A stretch of DNA of 64,000 nucleotides from Zoogloeaceae bacterium (GCA_024235675.1 JACKLZ010000003.1:434001-498000), one strand, 5' to 3'; shown: positions 40,676-50,184, counted from the first letter of the stretch. Numbers and translations are program-made. Notes: generated by a model from the letters alone, not told the origin.

Positions 40676-41455
40676 TCAGTGAGTAATCATTTTTGCGCCC
40701 ACCAGCACCAGGGTGCTGGCCAGGATCGGACGCAGAACGCGGTCGGGGACCCGCGCTGAAACATGGCTGCCAAGCCAGATGCCGGGCAGGGAGCCGATCA
40801 ACAGGCTGCCGAGCAGTGCCCAGTCGACCGTGCCAAGCGCCCAGTGGCCCATGCCGGCCACGGCCGTGAGCGGCACCGCATGGGCGATGTCGGAGCCGAC
40901 GATGCGCAGCGAAGGCAGCGCAGGATACAGAAAGAACAAGGCGGTGACACCGAGTGCGCCGGCGCCGACCGAAGAGATCGATACCAGCACGCCAAGCACT
41001 GCGCCGGTGGCAATCGTGAGATTGCGGGTGCGGATCGGGTTGGGCGTGTTGCCCATCGCCCGGGTCGAAAACGCCTGGATGCGACTGCGGAACACGATGG
41101 CCACGGCGGTCAGTACCAGGGCCACGCCGAGCGCAAAGGTGATGACATGCGTGGCGCCGCCCATGCCGCCGGGGGCGTAGCGATGCACCGCCCACAGGGT
41201 GACCAGCGCCGCCGGAATGCTGCCGGTCGCCATGCGGCGGGTAATCTGCCAGTCCACCGAGCCCTTGAGGCTGTGGGCCAGTGTGCCGCCGGCCTTGGTG
41301 ATGGCCGCGTAGAGCAGGTCGGTACCCACGGCCACTGACGGGTGGATGCCGAACATCAGTACCAGCAGGGGTGTCATCAGCGAGCCGCCGCCCACGCCGG
41401 TGAGTCCGACGATGGCGCCAACGGCAAAACCGGCGATGGTGTAGGCAAAGTCCAT
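40676..41455 (-). CDS. TSUP family permease (sulfite/sulfate context)
   Basis: 259-aa membrane protein with eight predicted helices and the TSUP motifs (VGLTGVGGGSLMTPLLVLMF and SISSVGAGALGVTALFFLYP). It is the first gene of the cys operon, 11 bases before cysI, so it is likely to move sulfate, sulfite or another sulfur anion. The ATG at 41455 gives the typical short N-terminus; an ATG at 41479 is also in frame. Confidence 0.85.
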   Translation of the reverse strand: MDFAYTIAGFAVGAIVGLTGVGGGSLMTPLLVLMFGIHPSVAVGTDLLYAAITKAGGTLAHSLKGSVDWQITRRMATGSIPAALVTLWAVHRYAPGGMGGATHVITFALGVALVLTAVAIVFRSRIQAFSTRAMGNTPNPIRTRNLTIATGAVLGVLVSISSVGAGALGVTALFFLYPALPSLRIVGSDIAHAVPLTAVAGMGHWALGTVDWALLGSLLIGSLPGIWLGSHVSARVPDRVLRPILASTLVLVGAKMITH

Positions 41456-41529
41456 GTGATTCAACCTGTAATGTTGCATTGCATCGTACGGATTGCAGAT
41501 AGATCAGAACAGGGGTGGCGGGTTAAACT

Positions 41530-41550
41530 TAAATAATCAAAAGTTATTTA
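41530..41550. promoter_or_regulatory. AT-rich dyad in the cysB / cys-operon divergent promoter
   Basis: TAAATAA-N7-TTATTTA is a perfect 7+7 inverted repeat in the 143-base divergent region between the TSUP/cysI operon and cysB. CysB sites are AT-rich and weakly conserved, so this dyad is a candidate CysB operator. Confidence 0.4.
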
Positions 41551-41598
41551 GACCGTCGCACTACTGAAGCATCGGGGCGGCAAACCGGAGCGGTGATC

Positions 41599-42540
41599 GT
41601 GAATTTCCAGCAACTGCGCTACATCGTTGAAGTCGAGCGCAACGGACTGAATGTGTCCGAGGCGGCCGAGACCTTGTTTACTTCTCAGCCCGGGGTGTCC
41701 AAGCAGATCCGGGCGCTGGAGGAGGAGCTTGGCGTGGCGATCTTTGTGCGCCACGGCAAGCGGATTGTCGACGTGACCGAGCCGGGCCGTGAGGTGCTGA
41801 ACATTGCGCGCCGGGTGCTGGCCGATGCCGACAACCTGCAGCGCGTGGGCGAGGAGTTTCGCAACGAGGGGCAGGGCCGCCTGTCGATTGCCACCACTCA
41901 CACCCAGGCGCGCTACAAGCTGCCCAGGGTGATCGCGGAGTTCACCCGCCGTTACCCCAAGGTGCGCCTGGAGTTGCACCAGGGCAGCCCGAGTCAGGTG
42001 TGCGACATGGTGCTGTCGGGCGACGCGGACCTGGTGATCGCCACCGAGGCGATCTCCGATTACCCCGATCTGGTGATGCTGCCGTGCTACCAGTGGAATC
42101 GCGGCGTGGTCGCGCCCTCGGATCACCCCATCCTCAAGGCTCGGCCGCTCACGCTGGAGGAGATCGCGCGCTGGCCGATTGTCACCTACGACTCGGCGTT
42201 TACCGGGCGTGGCCAGATGAACAAGGCCTTTCTGGGGCGTGGGCTGAAGCCCAATGTGGTGCTGACGGCCATCGACTCCGATGTGATCAAGACCTATGTG
42301 CGCATGGGGCTGGGTATCGGCATCGTGGCCAGCATGGCTTTCGATCCGCTGATGGACAAAGGCCTGGGCATGAGTGACGCTGCGCATCTGTTCGAGTCGA
42401 GCACCACGCGCATCGGTATCCGCCGCAACGTGTGGTTGCGCGGCTATATCTATGCGTTTGTCGAGCTGTTTGCGCCGGCGCTGAACCGGCATGTGGTCGA
42501 GGCCGCACGCGCCGGCGGCGGGACGGACCCCGGCTTGTAG
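41599..42540 (+). CDS. cysB: LysR-family regulator CysB
   Basis: 313-aa regulator of sulfate assimilation responding to O-acetylserine. The HTH begins MNFQQLRYIVEVERNGLNVS and continues SQPGVSKQIRALEEELG, both CysB-typical; the ligand domain has TTHTQARYKLPRVIAEF. The start is the GTG at 41599 (GGAG eight bases upstream), giving the family N-terminus; GTG 41593 would add two residues. It is divergent from the cys operon it should control. Confidence 0.94.
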   Translation: MNFQQLRYIVEVERNGLNVSEAAETLFTSQPGVSKQIRALEEELGVAIFVRHGKRIVDVTEPGREVLNIARRVLADADNLQRVGEEFRNEGQGRLSIATTHTQARYKLPRVIAEFTRRYPKVRLELHQGSPSQVCDMVLSGDADLVIATEAISDYPDLVMLPCYQWNRGVVAPSDHPILKARPLTLEEIARWPIVTYDSAFTGRGQMNKAFLGRGLKPNVVLTAIDSDVIKTYVRMGLGIGIVASMAFDPLMDKGLGMSDAAHLFESSTTRIGIRRNVWLRGYIYAFVELFAPALNRHVVEAARAGGGTDPGL

Positions 42541-42553
42541 CCGACGGCGTTGC

Positions 42554-43528
42554 TCAGGCGAAGAGACGCGCGCTGAGCTCGGGTGTGCCGGCGGCCAGCG
42601 CCAGCATCAGCGCGATGCGTGCCTTGGCCGGGTTGAGCGCGCCGCTGGCCGCGGGGAGCATGGTGTCTGTCGCGTGGGCCACGCGGCCGTGGGCGACGCG
42701 GGTCGAGCGGATCACCGCAATTGCCCTGGCGCGGGCGGCGTCTGCGGCGCACTGCCAATTGGCCGGCAGACTGCCGTTGCCGGGCAGGGCGAGGACGATG
42801 CCTTTGGCGCCACGCTCGATGGCCGCGGCGAGCAGATCGGGATCGCTGCCGGCGGCAACGTAAAGGATGTCGACGCGCGGCAGCTCGGTCTGGCCGGCCA
42901 GCGCATCGGCTGGCACGCAACCGGCCTGTGTGAGTGCGGCCGGATGGTAGAACTGCACCGGCTGCGCCGCGCCGAGCGGGCCGCGCGCGGGGGCATCGAT
43001 GGCATCGAGCGCCTGGGTGTCGGTCTTGACGATGTCAGCGCCAGCAAAAATATGTCCGTTCACAACGACCAGAACGCCTTGATTCGCGCTGGCGGCATGC
43101 GCTGCCACGGCAACCGCCTGATACAGATTCATCGGGCCGTCGGCCGACAGCGCGCTGGCCGGGCGCATGGCGGCAGTCAGCACGACCGGCTTGCCCGGCG
43201 GCAGGCACAGGTGCAAAAACCAGGCGGTTTCTTCGAGCGTGTCGGTGCCATGGGTGATGACCACGCCGTCGCAGTCAGGCCGCGCCAGGTGGTGTTGCAC
43301 CCGGGCCAGCAGCGTGAGCCAGTGCGCGGGGCACATGTCTTTGCTGTCGATCGAAAGCAGCGAGTCGCACTGCAGTTGGGCAAGCTCGCCCAGGCCCGGC
43401 ACGGCGGCAATGAGTGCGGACGGATCAAGTGCGCCGGCAGTGTAGCCGGTGGTATCGGCCGAGCTGGCCGCCTGGCCGGCGATGGTGCCGCCGGTGGTGA
43501 GCAGGGTCAGGTGAGGCAGTGTCGACAT
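42554..43528 (-). CDS. L-asparaginase
   Basis: 324-aa amidohydrolase converting asparagine to aspartate. Catalytic Thr15 is in TTGGTIAG and the second triad Thr-Asp-Lys motif in THGTDTLEET. No clear signal peptide is seen, pointing to a cytoplasmic enzyme; a type II assignment is uncertain. The stop of the GltI-like gene overlaps its start by one base, so both are co-translated: an aspartate/glutamate-uptake and asparagine-use unit. Confidence 0.9.
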   Translation of the reverse strand: MSTLPHLTLLTTGGTIAGQAASSADTTGYTAGALDPSALIAAVPGLGELAQLQCDSLLSIDSKDMCPAHWLTLLARVQHHLARPDCDGVVITHGTDTLEETAWFLHLCLPPGKPVVLTAAMRPASALSADGPMNLYQAVAVAAHAASANQGVLVVVNGHIFAGADIVKTDTQALDAIDAPARGPLGAAQPVQFYHPAALTQAGCVPADALAGQTELPRVDILYVAAGSDPDLLAAAIERGAKGIVLALPGNGSLPANWQCAADAARARAIAVIRSTRVAHGRVAHATDTMLPAASGALNPAKARIALMLALAAGTPELSARLFA

Positions 43529-44427
43529 CACTGGAAGGGCTTGTCGTTCGGCTCGCGAAACAGCGCGCGCATGCTGTCGGAGAGCGGAAAGTTGAGATTC
43601 AGTTGCTTGGGCGGAATCGGTTGCATGAACCAGCGTGTGTAGATGCGCTCGGCCTCGCCGGAGGTCATGATCCGGGCGAGTGTTTCGTCGATCAGCTTCT
43701 TCATGGCCTGATCGCCCTTGCGAAGCGTGCAGCCGTAGGCTTCGAACGAGCGCGGCGTGCCGGTGACCACCCAGTCGGCCGGGTGAAGTGATTTGGCCCG
43801 CTCGCCATACAGCAGGGCATCGTCAAGCATGAAGGCATCGGCGCGACCGGTCTCGAGCGTGAGAAAACTCTCGCCGTGATCGCGTGCGGTGATCAGCGTC
43901 AGGTCGATCTGGCGCTCTTCCTTCATTTGCCGCAGCAGGTGTTCGGAGGTGGTGCTGGCGGTGGTGACGACCCGCTTGCCGTTGAGGTCGTTGAAGTCGG
44001 AGATGCCCGAATCGCGGCGGGTGAGCACACGGGTGCCGATGACGAAGATGGTGTTGGAGAAGCTCACCCGCTTGGCGCGCTCCGAGTTGTGCGTGGTCGA
44101 GCCGCACTCGAAATCGATCTCGCCCTTGTGGATCAGTCGGAAGCGGTTGCCTGAGGTGATCGGCACCAGTTCGACCGGCAGCTTGGGGTTGTCGAGGTGC
44201 TGGCGGATGGCGTCAACGATCTTCAGCGCCAGCTCGTGCGAATAGCCGACCACCTGACCGTTTTCGTCGAGATAGGAGAAGGGAATCGACGAGAGGCGAT
44301 GGCCCAGGCGGATGGCGCCGTGCTCACGGATGGCGGTCAGCGTGTCGTCGACGCTGGGCGGGGTGTCGGCGCGGGCGCCAAATGCAGCAAAAGCGATGAG
44401 AAGTGTCAGCAGGCCTTGTCGGATCAC
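43528..44427 (-). CDS. gltI: Glutamate/aspartate ABC transporter substrate-binding protein
   Basis: 299-aa periplasmic protein with a signal peptide (1-20, ending FGARA). The body follows GltI of E. coli closely: GHRLSSIPFSYLDENGQVVGY, FECGSTTHNSERAKRVSFS, TTASTTSEHLL, RADAFMLDDALLYGERAKS, FMQPIPPKQLNLNFPLSD. The GTG at 44427 is the start that gives the signal peptide; the longer frame to 44556 lacks one. No permease or ATPase gene is adjacent, so the transporter is completed from elsewhere. Confidence 0.88.
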   Translation of the reverse strand: MIRQGLLTLLIAFAAFGARADTPPSVDDTLTAIREHGAIRLGHRLSSIPFSYLDENGQVVGYSHELALKIVDAIRQHLDNPKLPVELVPITSGNRFRLIHKGEIDFECGSTTHNSERAKRVSFSNTIFVIGTRVLTRRDSGISDFNDLNGKRVVTTASTTSEHLLRQMKEERQIDLTLITARDHGESFLTLETGRADAFMLDDALLYGERAKSLHPADWVVTGTPRSFEAYGCTLRKGDQAMKKLIDETLARIMTSGEAERIYTRWFMQPIPPKQLNLNFPLSDSMRALFREPNDKPFQ

Positions 44428-44518
44428 AGGGGGCTCTCGCGAACGGGCAAAGGCGGTATTGTGCCTTGAGTCGTCTTCACTGACGACCGCGGCGGACGCT
44501 GGATGGGCGATGGAAAGG

Positions 44519-46264
44519 TCATGAAGTGTTGCGCAGCGGGTGAGTTCGGTTGTCACGGACGCGGTCGAGCATCATGCGCGCCGCCTCGTCAGGCACACCC
44601 AGCCGGGCCAGCGCGCCGGCGGCCAGCTGCAGGCTGGATTCGAGTGTTTCGGGGATGACCACGTCGGCGCCCGCTTCGCGCAGCGCCAGCGCGTGTTTCT
44701 CGTCGCGCGCCCGGGCGAGCACTGGTATGTCGGGTGACATGGAGCGCAGGCCGCGAACGGCATGAACGGCTGGTGCGGTTTGATCCATGGTCAGGATCAC
44801 CGCCCCGGCGCGGTCCAGGTGCAGGCGTCGCAGCATCTCCGGATTGCTCGCGTCGCCAAATACCACCGGCAGGCCGCGGGCACGGTGGCGCGCGACCAGG
44901 GTGGGGTTGGATTCGATGGCGCAATACGCGACGCCCAGTTCAGACAGCAATTCGCCCACCAGCTGGCCGACGCGTCCGAAGCCCGCAAGAATGACATGGT
45001 TGCGCATCGCCTCGGGGTCGCTGATCTGCATGGCAGAGGCGTGCTGACCGCTGCGGCGGTCGATGGCATTGCCCAAGGTTTGCCCAAGTCGCGCGAGCAG
45101 CGGCGTGGCCAGCATGCTCAAGCCGACCACCAGCAACATGAACTGGGCGACATCGCGCGGCAGGAGCTGGAAGCTGAGCGCCATGCCGATGACGATGAAC
45201 GCGAATTCACCGCCGGCGCCGAGCAGAAAACCGCCTTCGAGCGAGCGACCCGTCGACAGGCCAAAGATCCGGAACAGCACCGCGATGATCAGGCCCTTGG
45301 CCAGCACCAACCCGATCACCGACAGCGGCAGCAGCAGCGGTTTGCTGAGCAGCTCGGTGAGGTCGATGCCCATGCCCACCGACATGAAGAACAAGCCCAT
45401 CAGCAATCCCTTGAAGGGCTCGATGGTCACTTCGACCGCATGGCGGAATTCAGTTTCGGCAATGATCAGCCCGGCCAGCAGCGCGCCCATCGCCATTGAC
45501 AGCCCGGCGGCCCAGGTCAGCGCCGCCACGCCGAGCGACACCAGCAGCGTCAGCGCCATGAAAGTGTCGGACTGCTGGTTGGCCGCAAGATGGTGGAACA
45601 CCGGTTGCACCACGCGTCGGCCGATGAGGTAAATGGCGCCGATGGTGAACACGCCCTTGAGCGCGGCCTGGCCCATCTGCAAGGCAAAGTTGCCCTCACC
45701 ATGCTGGCCAAGCAGGCCGACCAGCACCAGCAGCGGCACTACCGCCAGATCCTGAAACAGCAGCAGCGAAAAGCTCGCCTGCCCAAGTGGCGAGCCCAGC
45801 TCCCGCCGAAAGCTCAGCAACTGCATCACCACGGCCGTCGAAGAAAACGCCAGCACCAGACCGAGGATGACCGACGCTTCAACCGGGTTGCCGAAGCCAT
45901 AGGCCAGGCCGCCGATCACCGCCGCCGACAGCCCCACCTGCAAGGCGCCCACCCCAAACACCCATCGCCGCAAGGCCCAGAGCCGGTCGATGGACATCTC
46001 GAGACCGATCATGAACATCAGGAAGATCACGCCCAGTTCGGCGAATACCGCCACGTCTTCCACCCGCGGAAACGTCAGGGGTTCCAGCCATGGCCAGTAT
46101 TCGACCAGCCGTCCAAGACCATACGGGCCGACCAGCGTGCCCATGGCCAGAAAGCCCAGCACCGGGTTGATGTTGCGCCGCTGCAGCAGCGGAATCAGCA
46201 CGCCGGACAGGCACAGGAACAGAATCAGCTCGCGAAGATGCGGCAAGCCTTCATGGGCGGACAT
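44519..46264 (-). CDS. CPA2 family cation:proton antiporter (KefB/C-like)
   Basis: 581-aa protein with 12-13 helices in the first ~380 residues (family motif FLMFMIGLEMSIDRLWALRR and ASVILGLVLAFSSTAVVMQL) and an RCK_N/TrkA-N domain at the C-terminus (HVILAGFGRVGQLVGELLSE; VVFGDASNPEMLRRL) that binds NAD(H). Such proteins export K+ or Na+ under electrophile or osmotic stress. The ATG at 46264 is chosen; the longer frame to 46444 has no helix and no conservation pattern. Confidence 0.9.
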   Translation of the reverse strand: MSAHEGLPHLRELILFLCLSGVLIPLLQRRNINPVLGFLAMGTLVGPYGLGRLVEYWPWLEPLTFPRVEDVAVFAELGVIFLMFMIGLEMSIDRLWALRRWVFGVGALQVGLSAAVIGGLAYGFGNPVEASVILGLVLAFSSTAVVMQLLSFRRELGSPLGQASFSLLLFQDLAVVPLLVLVGLLGQHGEGNFALQMGQAALKGVFTIGAIYLIGRRVVQPVFHHLAANQQSDTFMALTLLVSLGVAALTWAAGLSMAMGALLAGLIIAETEFRHAVEVTIEPFKGLLMGLFFMSVGMGIDLTELLSKPLLLPLSVIGLVLAKGLIIAVLFRIFGLSTGRSLEGGFLLGAGGEFAFIVIGMALSFQLLPRDVAQFMLLVVGLSMLATPLLARLGQTLGNAIDRRSGQHASAMQISDPEAMRNHVILAGFGRVGQLVGELLSELGVAYCAIESNPTLVARHRARGLPVVFGDASNPEMLRRLHLDRAGAVILTMDQTAPAVHAVRGLRSMSPDIPVLARARDEKHALALREAGADVVIPETLESSLQLAAGALARLGVPDEAARMMLDRVRDNRTHPLRNTS

Positions 46265-46437
46265 ACGTGGGAGGGCTCCAGGAAAGTGCCTCTCCAGTTT
46301 AACGGAATTCCGCGCGACACTTGAGTGGCCGAGGCGCCTAATGGGGCGGTCCCCGAAAGATGTCACAGTCCTTGCGTCGAGCCGCACTCTATACTCGCGG
46401 GATGACCGATAAAGCTGACTTCTCTTCGGGAGGCTCC

Positions 46438-49245
46438 ATGCCAAACGCTTCTCGCGCCCATAAACTGCGCCACGGCCTCGCCGTGATCGCCTTTGCCTTC
46501 TCGCTCCCAGCCCTGGCCGATGCCGGCAAGGCCGCCGCCTTTTACGAAGACGGACTTGCCCGCTTTGAAAAGGGCGACACGGCCGGCGCGGTCATCCAGC
46601 TGAAGAACGCGCTTCAGCAGAACAACAAGCTGCTGTCGGCGCATGTGCTGCTCGGACGGGCATTGCTCAAGCAGACCGAGTTGCCGGCGGCCGAGGCTGC
46701 GTTCAACGAGGCGATCAAGCTGGGCGTCAGTCCGAGCGAAGTTGCTGTGTCGAGAGCTGAGCTGATGCTGATGTTGGGCAGAACCAAGGAGTTGCTGCGG
46801 GAAATTCAGCCGACGCAGTTACGGGGGGAGGCTCTTGTTGAAGTGCTCTCCATGCGCGGCACGGCACTTGCTGATCAAGGCGATCAGCGTGAGGCGCTGC
46901 GCAGTTTCCAGGCGGCTATCGATGCGGATCCGAAATCAGTTCGCCCTTATCTCTCTCTTGTGCCTGTGCTGCTTCAAGGTGGGGAGGTTACAGACGCCGA
47001 AGCGGCGGTCGATAGAGCGATGGCGCTTGAAAAAAACAACGCCTCAATCTGGAATCTTCGCGCCTCGACTCACCATGTGCGTGGAAATCTCTCGGCGGCC
47101 TTGGCTGACTACGGCAAGGCGCTTGCCATCGCGCCCGGCCATGTCGACGCGCGTGTGGCGCGGGCTTCACTTCTCGTCGACCTGAGGCGTGATTCAGAAG
47201 CAAAAAAAGAGCTGGACTATCTGGCTGAGCATGCGAAAGCAGAGCCGCGCTCGGCCTATTTGCGTGCCGTCGTTGCGGGGCGCTCTGGTGATGCAAAGGC
47301 CGTTCATGGGGCGCTCACCGAAGTGACCGGCCTTGTCGATAGTCTGCCGTCGGAATATGTCAATTCTCGTGAGCAGTTACTTATGTTGGGCGCTCTGGCA
47401 CAGCACGGTCTTGGCGCTAATGGTAAAGCCAAGGCCTATCTTGACGCTCTGTTGTCTCGTTATCCCCGCAACCTGGGCGCACGCAAGTTGCTTGCTAGCA
47501 TTTATATGGACGAAGGCGATAGCGCAAGGACACTCTCGACAATCGAGCCGGTGCTTCGGGTCATTTCCGATGATGCCCAAGCACTCTTTCTTGCGGGGCG
47601 GGCCAATCTTGCCGAAAAGCGCTATCGCAGCGCAACTCAGTACTTGGAGCGGGCAGCGGCGCTCATGTCCAACAATGCTCAAGTGCAGGCTGCTTTGGGT
47701 TATAGCCTTATTGGCGGAGGGGATCTTGGAGGAGGGGTTGAGCGATTGGAGCAAGCATTCCAGGCTGATCCACGCAATGGGGCCATAGGCATGGTGTTGG
47801 CGTCGTTGTACGTGCGCCAAGGCAAACCAGAGCAAGCTGTGCGGGTTGCTCAGTCGCTGGTGGATAGCGCCGCAGACGATTTGGCCGCGTTGAATTTGCT
47901 TGGCGCCGTGCGCGCTGCGTCTGGTGATGTGGCCGGTGCTAGCAGGGCTTACGAGCAAGTCTTGAAGAAAGATCCCGAATTTGTTCCGGCGATGCTAAAT
48001 CTTGCGCGTATTGAAACGCAGCAAGGCCAGGTGGATGCGTCGCGCGCTCGTCTTACCGCGCTAGCGAACAATCGAAAAAACGACGTTAGAGTGATGTACG
48101 AATTGGGCTTGCTGGAGCAACGTAGCGGGAATCTCAGCGTGGCAGTCGAATGGTTTCGGCGAGCTACCGCAAAGGATCCGAATGATCCTCGTGCCGGAAT
48201 GGCACTTGTTGAGGCTCTGTCCTTGTCTCGACAGCCAGCGCTCGCCTTGAGCGCTGCGAAAGAAATTGGCCTTCGGCATCCGGACGATCTTAATGTTCAA
48301 GCGGTGTTGGGGCAGGCTTATTTGGCGGCAGGTGAGCCTGGTGCTGCGCGAATGACCTTCAGGGGGATGACGCGGATTGCCGAATTTGATCCCGACGCGC
48401 AGGTCCGTGTTGGACGACTTCAACTGGCAGCAGGCTTTCCGGACGAGGCAGAGTACAACGTCCAGAAGGCGACGACCGCGGTAAAAGACTATCCGCCCGC
48501 GCTGGCTCTTGCCATTGAAGTGGCACTGAAAAAAAATGACTCATCAGAAGCGAAGAGTTTGTTGAAGCTGCTGCAAGCCGTTGATTCGACATCTGCGCTT
48601 CTTCCCTCGCTTGAGGCGTCGGTGGCGCTTGCTGAGGGGGATCATCGACGTGCCTTGGAACTCTATGGGCGGGCGTATGACCGACAGCCTACGGCCGAGG
48701 CCGCGTTAAGCCTCGCCAGAGCCCACGTGCAACTGGGTGCGCTCGTCCAGGCGCGCACAGCACTTGAGCGAGAGCTCAAGCGAGCCTACTCTGGTGTCGT
48801 TGCCCGGTTTCTGGTTGGTTTGTTGATGCAGGAGGCGCAGTGGCCGGATGCAGATGTGCAACTCAAAGCACTTTTGAGGCATGACGGTCCAGCGCCAGAT
48901 GTCCTGAATAATCTGGCATTAGTGCAACTGTCTTCAGGGGATGCAAAAGCCTTGGAAACGGCGGAGCAGGCGCTTCGGCTAGCGCCAAGCGACCCCTTGG
49001 TTATCGATACGCTGGGTTGGATCAAGCTGAAAATGGGTCATGTTGATGCCGCGCTGACGCACCTGCGAGATGCCCGCCTGCGCTCGCCAAACAATCCCGA
49101 AATTCGCTATCACTTGGCGGAGGCCCTGCATAAGAGTGGCCGTCAGGAGGCGGCCATGGAGGAGTTGCGCGCCGCATTGGGGCTGTCGCAGGATTTTCCG
49201 GGGGCGGAAGGGGCAAAACACCTGTTGGAGACACTCTCCCGGTGA
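46438..49245 (+). CDS. prsT: PEP-CTERM system TPR-repeat protein PrsT
   Basis: 935-aa exported protein (signal peptide 1-27, ending PALA) built almost wholly of TPR repeats (FEKGDTAGAVIQLKNALQQN, LSAHVLLGRALLKQTELPAA near the start; YHLAEALHKSGRQEAAMEEL at the end). Length and opening match PrsT of exosortase/PEP-CTERM gene sets. The middle (~47000-49000) uses more A/T codons than its neighbours. GGGAGG precedes the ATG. A PEP-CTERM gene with sigma-54 promoter follows. No exosortase gene is in the window. Confidence 0.85.
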   Translation: MPNASRAHKLRHGLAVIAFAFSLPALADAGKAAAFYEDGLARFEKGDTAGAVIQLKNALQQNNKLLSAHVLLGRALLKQTELPAAEAAFNEAIKLGVSPSEVAVSRAELMLMLGRTKELLREIQPTQLRGEALVEVLSMRGTALADQGDQREALRSFQAAIDADPKSVRPYLSLVPVLLQGGEVTDAEAAVDRAMALEKNNASIWNLRASTHHVRGNLSAALADYGKALAIAPGHVDARVARASLLVDLRRDSEAKKELDYLAEHAKAEPRSAYLRAVVAGRSGDAKAVHGALTEVTGLVDSLPSEYVNSREQLLMLGALAQHGLGANGKAKAYLDALLSRYPRNLGARKLLASIYMDEGDSARTLSTIEPVLRVISDDAQALFLAGRANLAEKRYRSATQYLERAAALMSNNAQVQAALGYSLIGGGDLGGGVERLEQAFQADPRNGAIGMVLASLYVRQGKPEQAVRVAQSLVDSAADDLAALNLLGAVRAASGDVAGASRAYEQVLKKDPEFVPAMLNLARIETQQGQVDASRARLTALANNRKNDVRVMYELGLLEQRSGNLSVAVEWFRRATAKDPNDPRAGMALVEALSLSRQPALALSAAKEIGLRHPDDLNVQAVLGQAYLAAGEPGAARMTFRGMTRIAEFDPDAQVRVGRLQLAAGFPDEAEYNVQKATTAVKDYPPALALAIEVALKKNDSSEAKSLLKLLQAVDSTSALLPSLEASVALAEGDHRRALELYGRAYDRQPTAEAALSLARAHVQLGALVQARTALERELKRAYSGVVARFLVGLLMQEAQWPDADVQLKALLRHDGPAPDVLNNLALVQLSSGDAKALETAEQALRLAPSDPLVIDTLGWIKLKMGHVDAALTHLRDARLRSPNNPEIRYHLAEALHKSGRQEAAMEELRAALGLSQDFPGAEGAKHLLETLSR

Positions 49246-49325
49246 CTGTCGAAATATCTGACAGAAGTTAATTGTGATGGTAGAGCGTTGGCTTCAAGCA
49301 ATTGAATTTGCTGCGTTTTTATTTT

Positions 49326-49343
49326 TGGCATCGTTTTTGCTTT
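49326..49343 (+). promoter_or_regulatory. Sigma-54 (-24/-12) promoter of the PEP-CTERM gene
   Basis: TTGGCATCGTTTTTGCTT has GG (49327-49328) and GC (49339-49340) exactly ten bases apart, TGGCA at -24 and TTGCT at -12, nearly the full consensus. The transcript would start near 49352, 20 bases before the ATG at 49372, which has its own AAGGAG. Confidence 0.75.
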
Positions 49344-49371
49344 TTCTTCGGCAAGGAATAAGGAGAATTTT

Positions 49372-50184
49372 ATGACCGCACTCAACAAGACTTTGCTTGC
49401 CGTAGCTAGCCTGATCATTTGTGCGCAGGCGGGCGCAGCAACTGCAACTTGGTCGATGACGACGGGCTCCAATGTCGGCACCATCGGGACTACTGACTGG
49501 GGTAATACACGGCAGTTCACTAATAACGGTGTCACCGTGACCGCAAGCGCGTGGTCGAATACTGGCGGATCAAGTAACACGCTTATTCGAAATGCGTACC
49601 TTTCGGTGTATGGTAATAGCGGCCTTGGGGTGATCAACAGAGATGGCGGCACGGGCGCTGGAAAAGATGCCAATGATGTGATCGGCAATGGTACCGAGCA
49701 TGCGATGGATAACGACGAGCGTTATGACTCGATCATGCTGACCTTTTCCGAGGCGGTGAATCTTACGAGCGTAAGGAATGGTTGGTATTCCAACGACTCC
49801 GATCTGTCGATTTTGGCGTTTGTCGGCAGCGGGAGTGCGTCGATAAACGGAAGCACCTATGCCAGTTTGGTCGGTAATGGTTGGAGCAATGTTGCGACCT
49901 TGTCCAACCCCGGTACAACCGAAACAAGCACCGGAAATTCGACGACCTATTCCAAGTATTGGTTGGTGGGTGCTTTTAATACCGCTTTTGGGGATAGCGA
50001 TCCTGGGAATGGTGCGCTGGATTATGTGAAGTTTGCGGGCATTGTTGGTAAAACGTGCACCGGAACAGTTGCTGGCGGGTCTTGCAATCCCGGAAATACA
50101 GGTAGCGTTCCCGAACCGGGTTCTTTGGCACTGGCCGGTCTTGGCCTGCTCGGTGTCATCGGACTGCGTCGCCGTCGTAAGTAA
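49372..50184 (+). CDS. PEP-CTERM protein (resembles exosortase-dependent surface protein XDP1)
   Basis: 270-aa secreted protein. The signal peptide (1-22) ends AGAA. The middle is a beta-rich Ser/Thr/Asn/Gly domain with WSMTTGSNVGTIG, GLGVINRDGGTGAG and EHAMDNDERYDSIMLTFSEA, a pattern I associate with XDP1-type surface proteins. The C-terminus is the PEP-CTERM tag VPEPGSLALAGLGLLGVIG followed by LRRRRK. Expressed from the near-consensus sigma-54 promoter. Likely sorted to the matrix during floc or biofilm growth. Confidence 0.88.
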   Translation: MTALNKTLLAVASLIICAQAGAATATWSMTTGSNVGTIGTTDWGNTRQFTNNGVTVTASAWSNTGGSSNTLIRNAYLSVYGNSGLGVINRDGGTGAGKDANDVIGNGTEHAMDNDERYDSIMLTFSEAVNLTSVRNGWYSNDSDLSILAFVGSGSASINGSTYASLVGNGWSNVATLSNPGTTETSTGNSTTYSKYWLVGAFNTAFGDSDPGNGALDYVKFAGIVGKTCTGTVAGGSCNPGNTGSVPEPGSLALAGLGLLGVIGLRRRRK

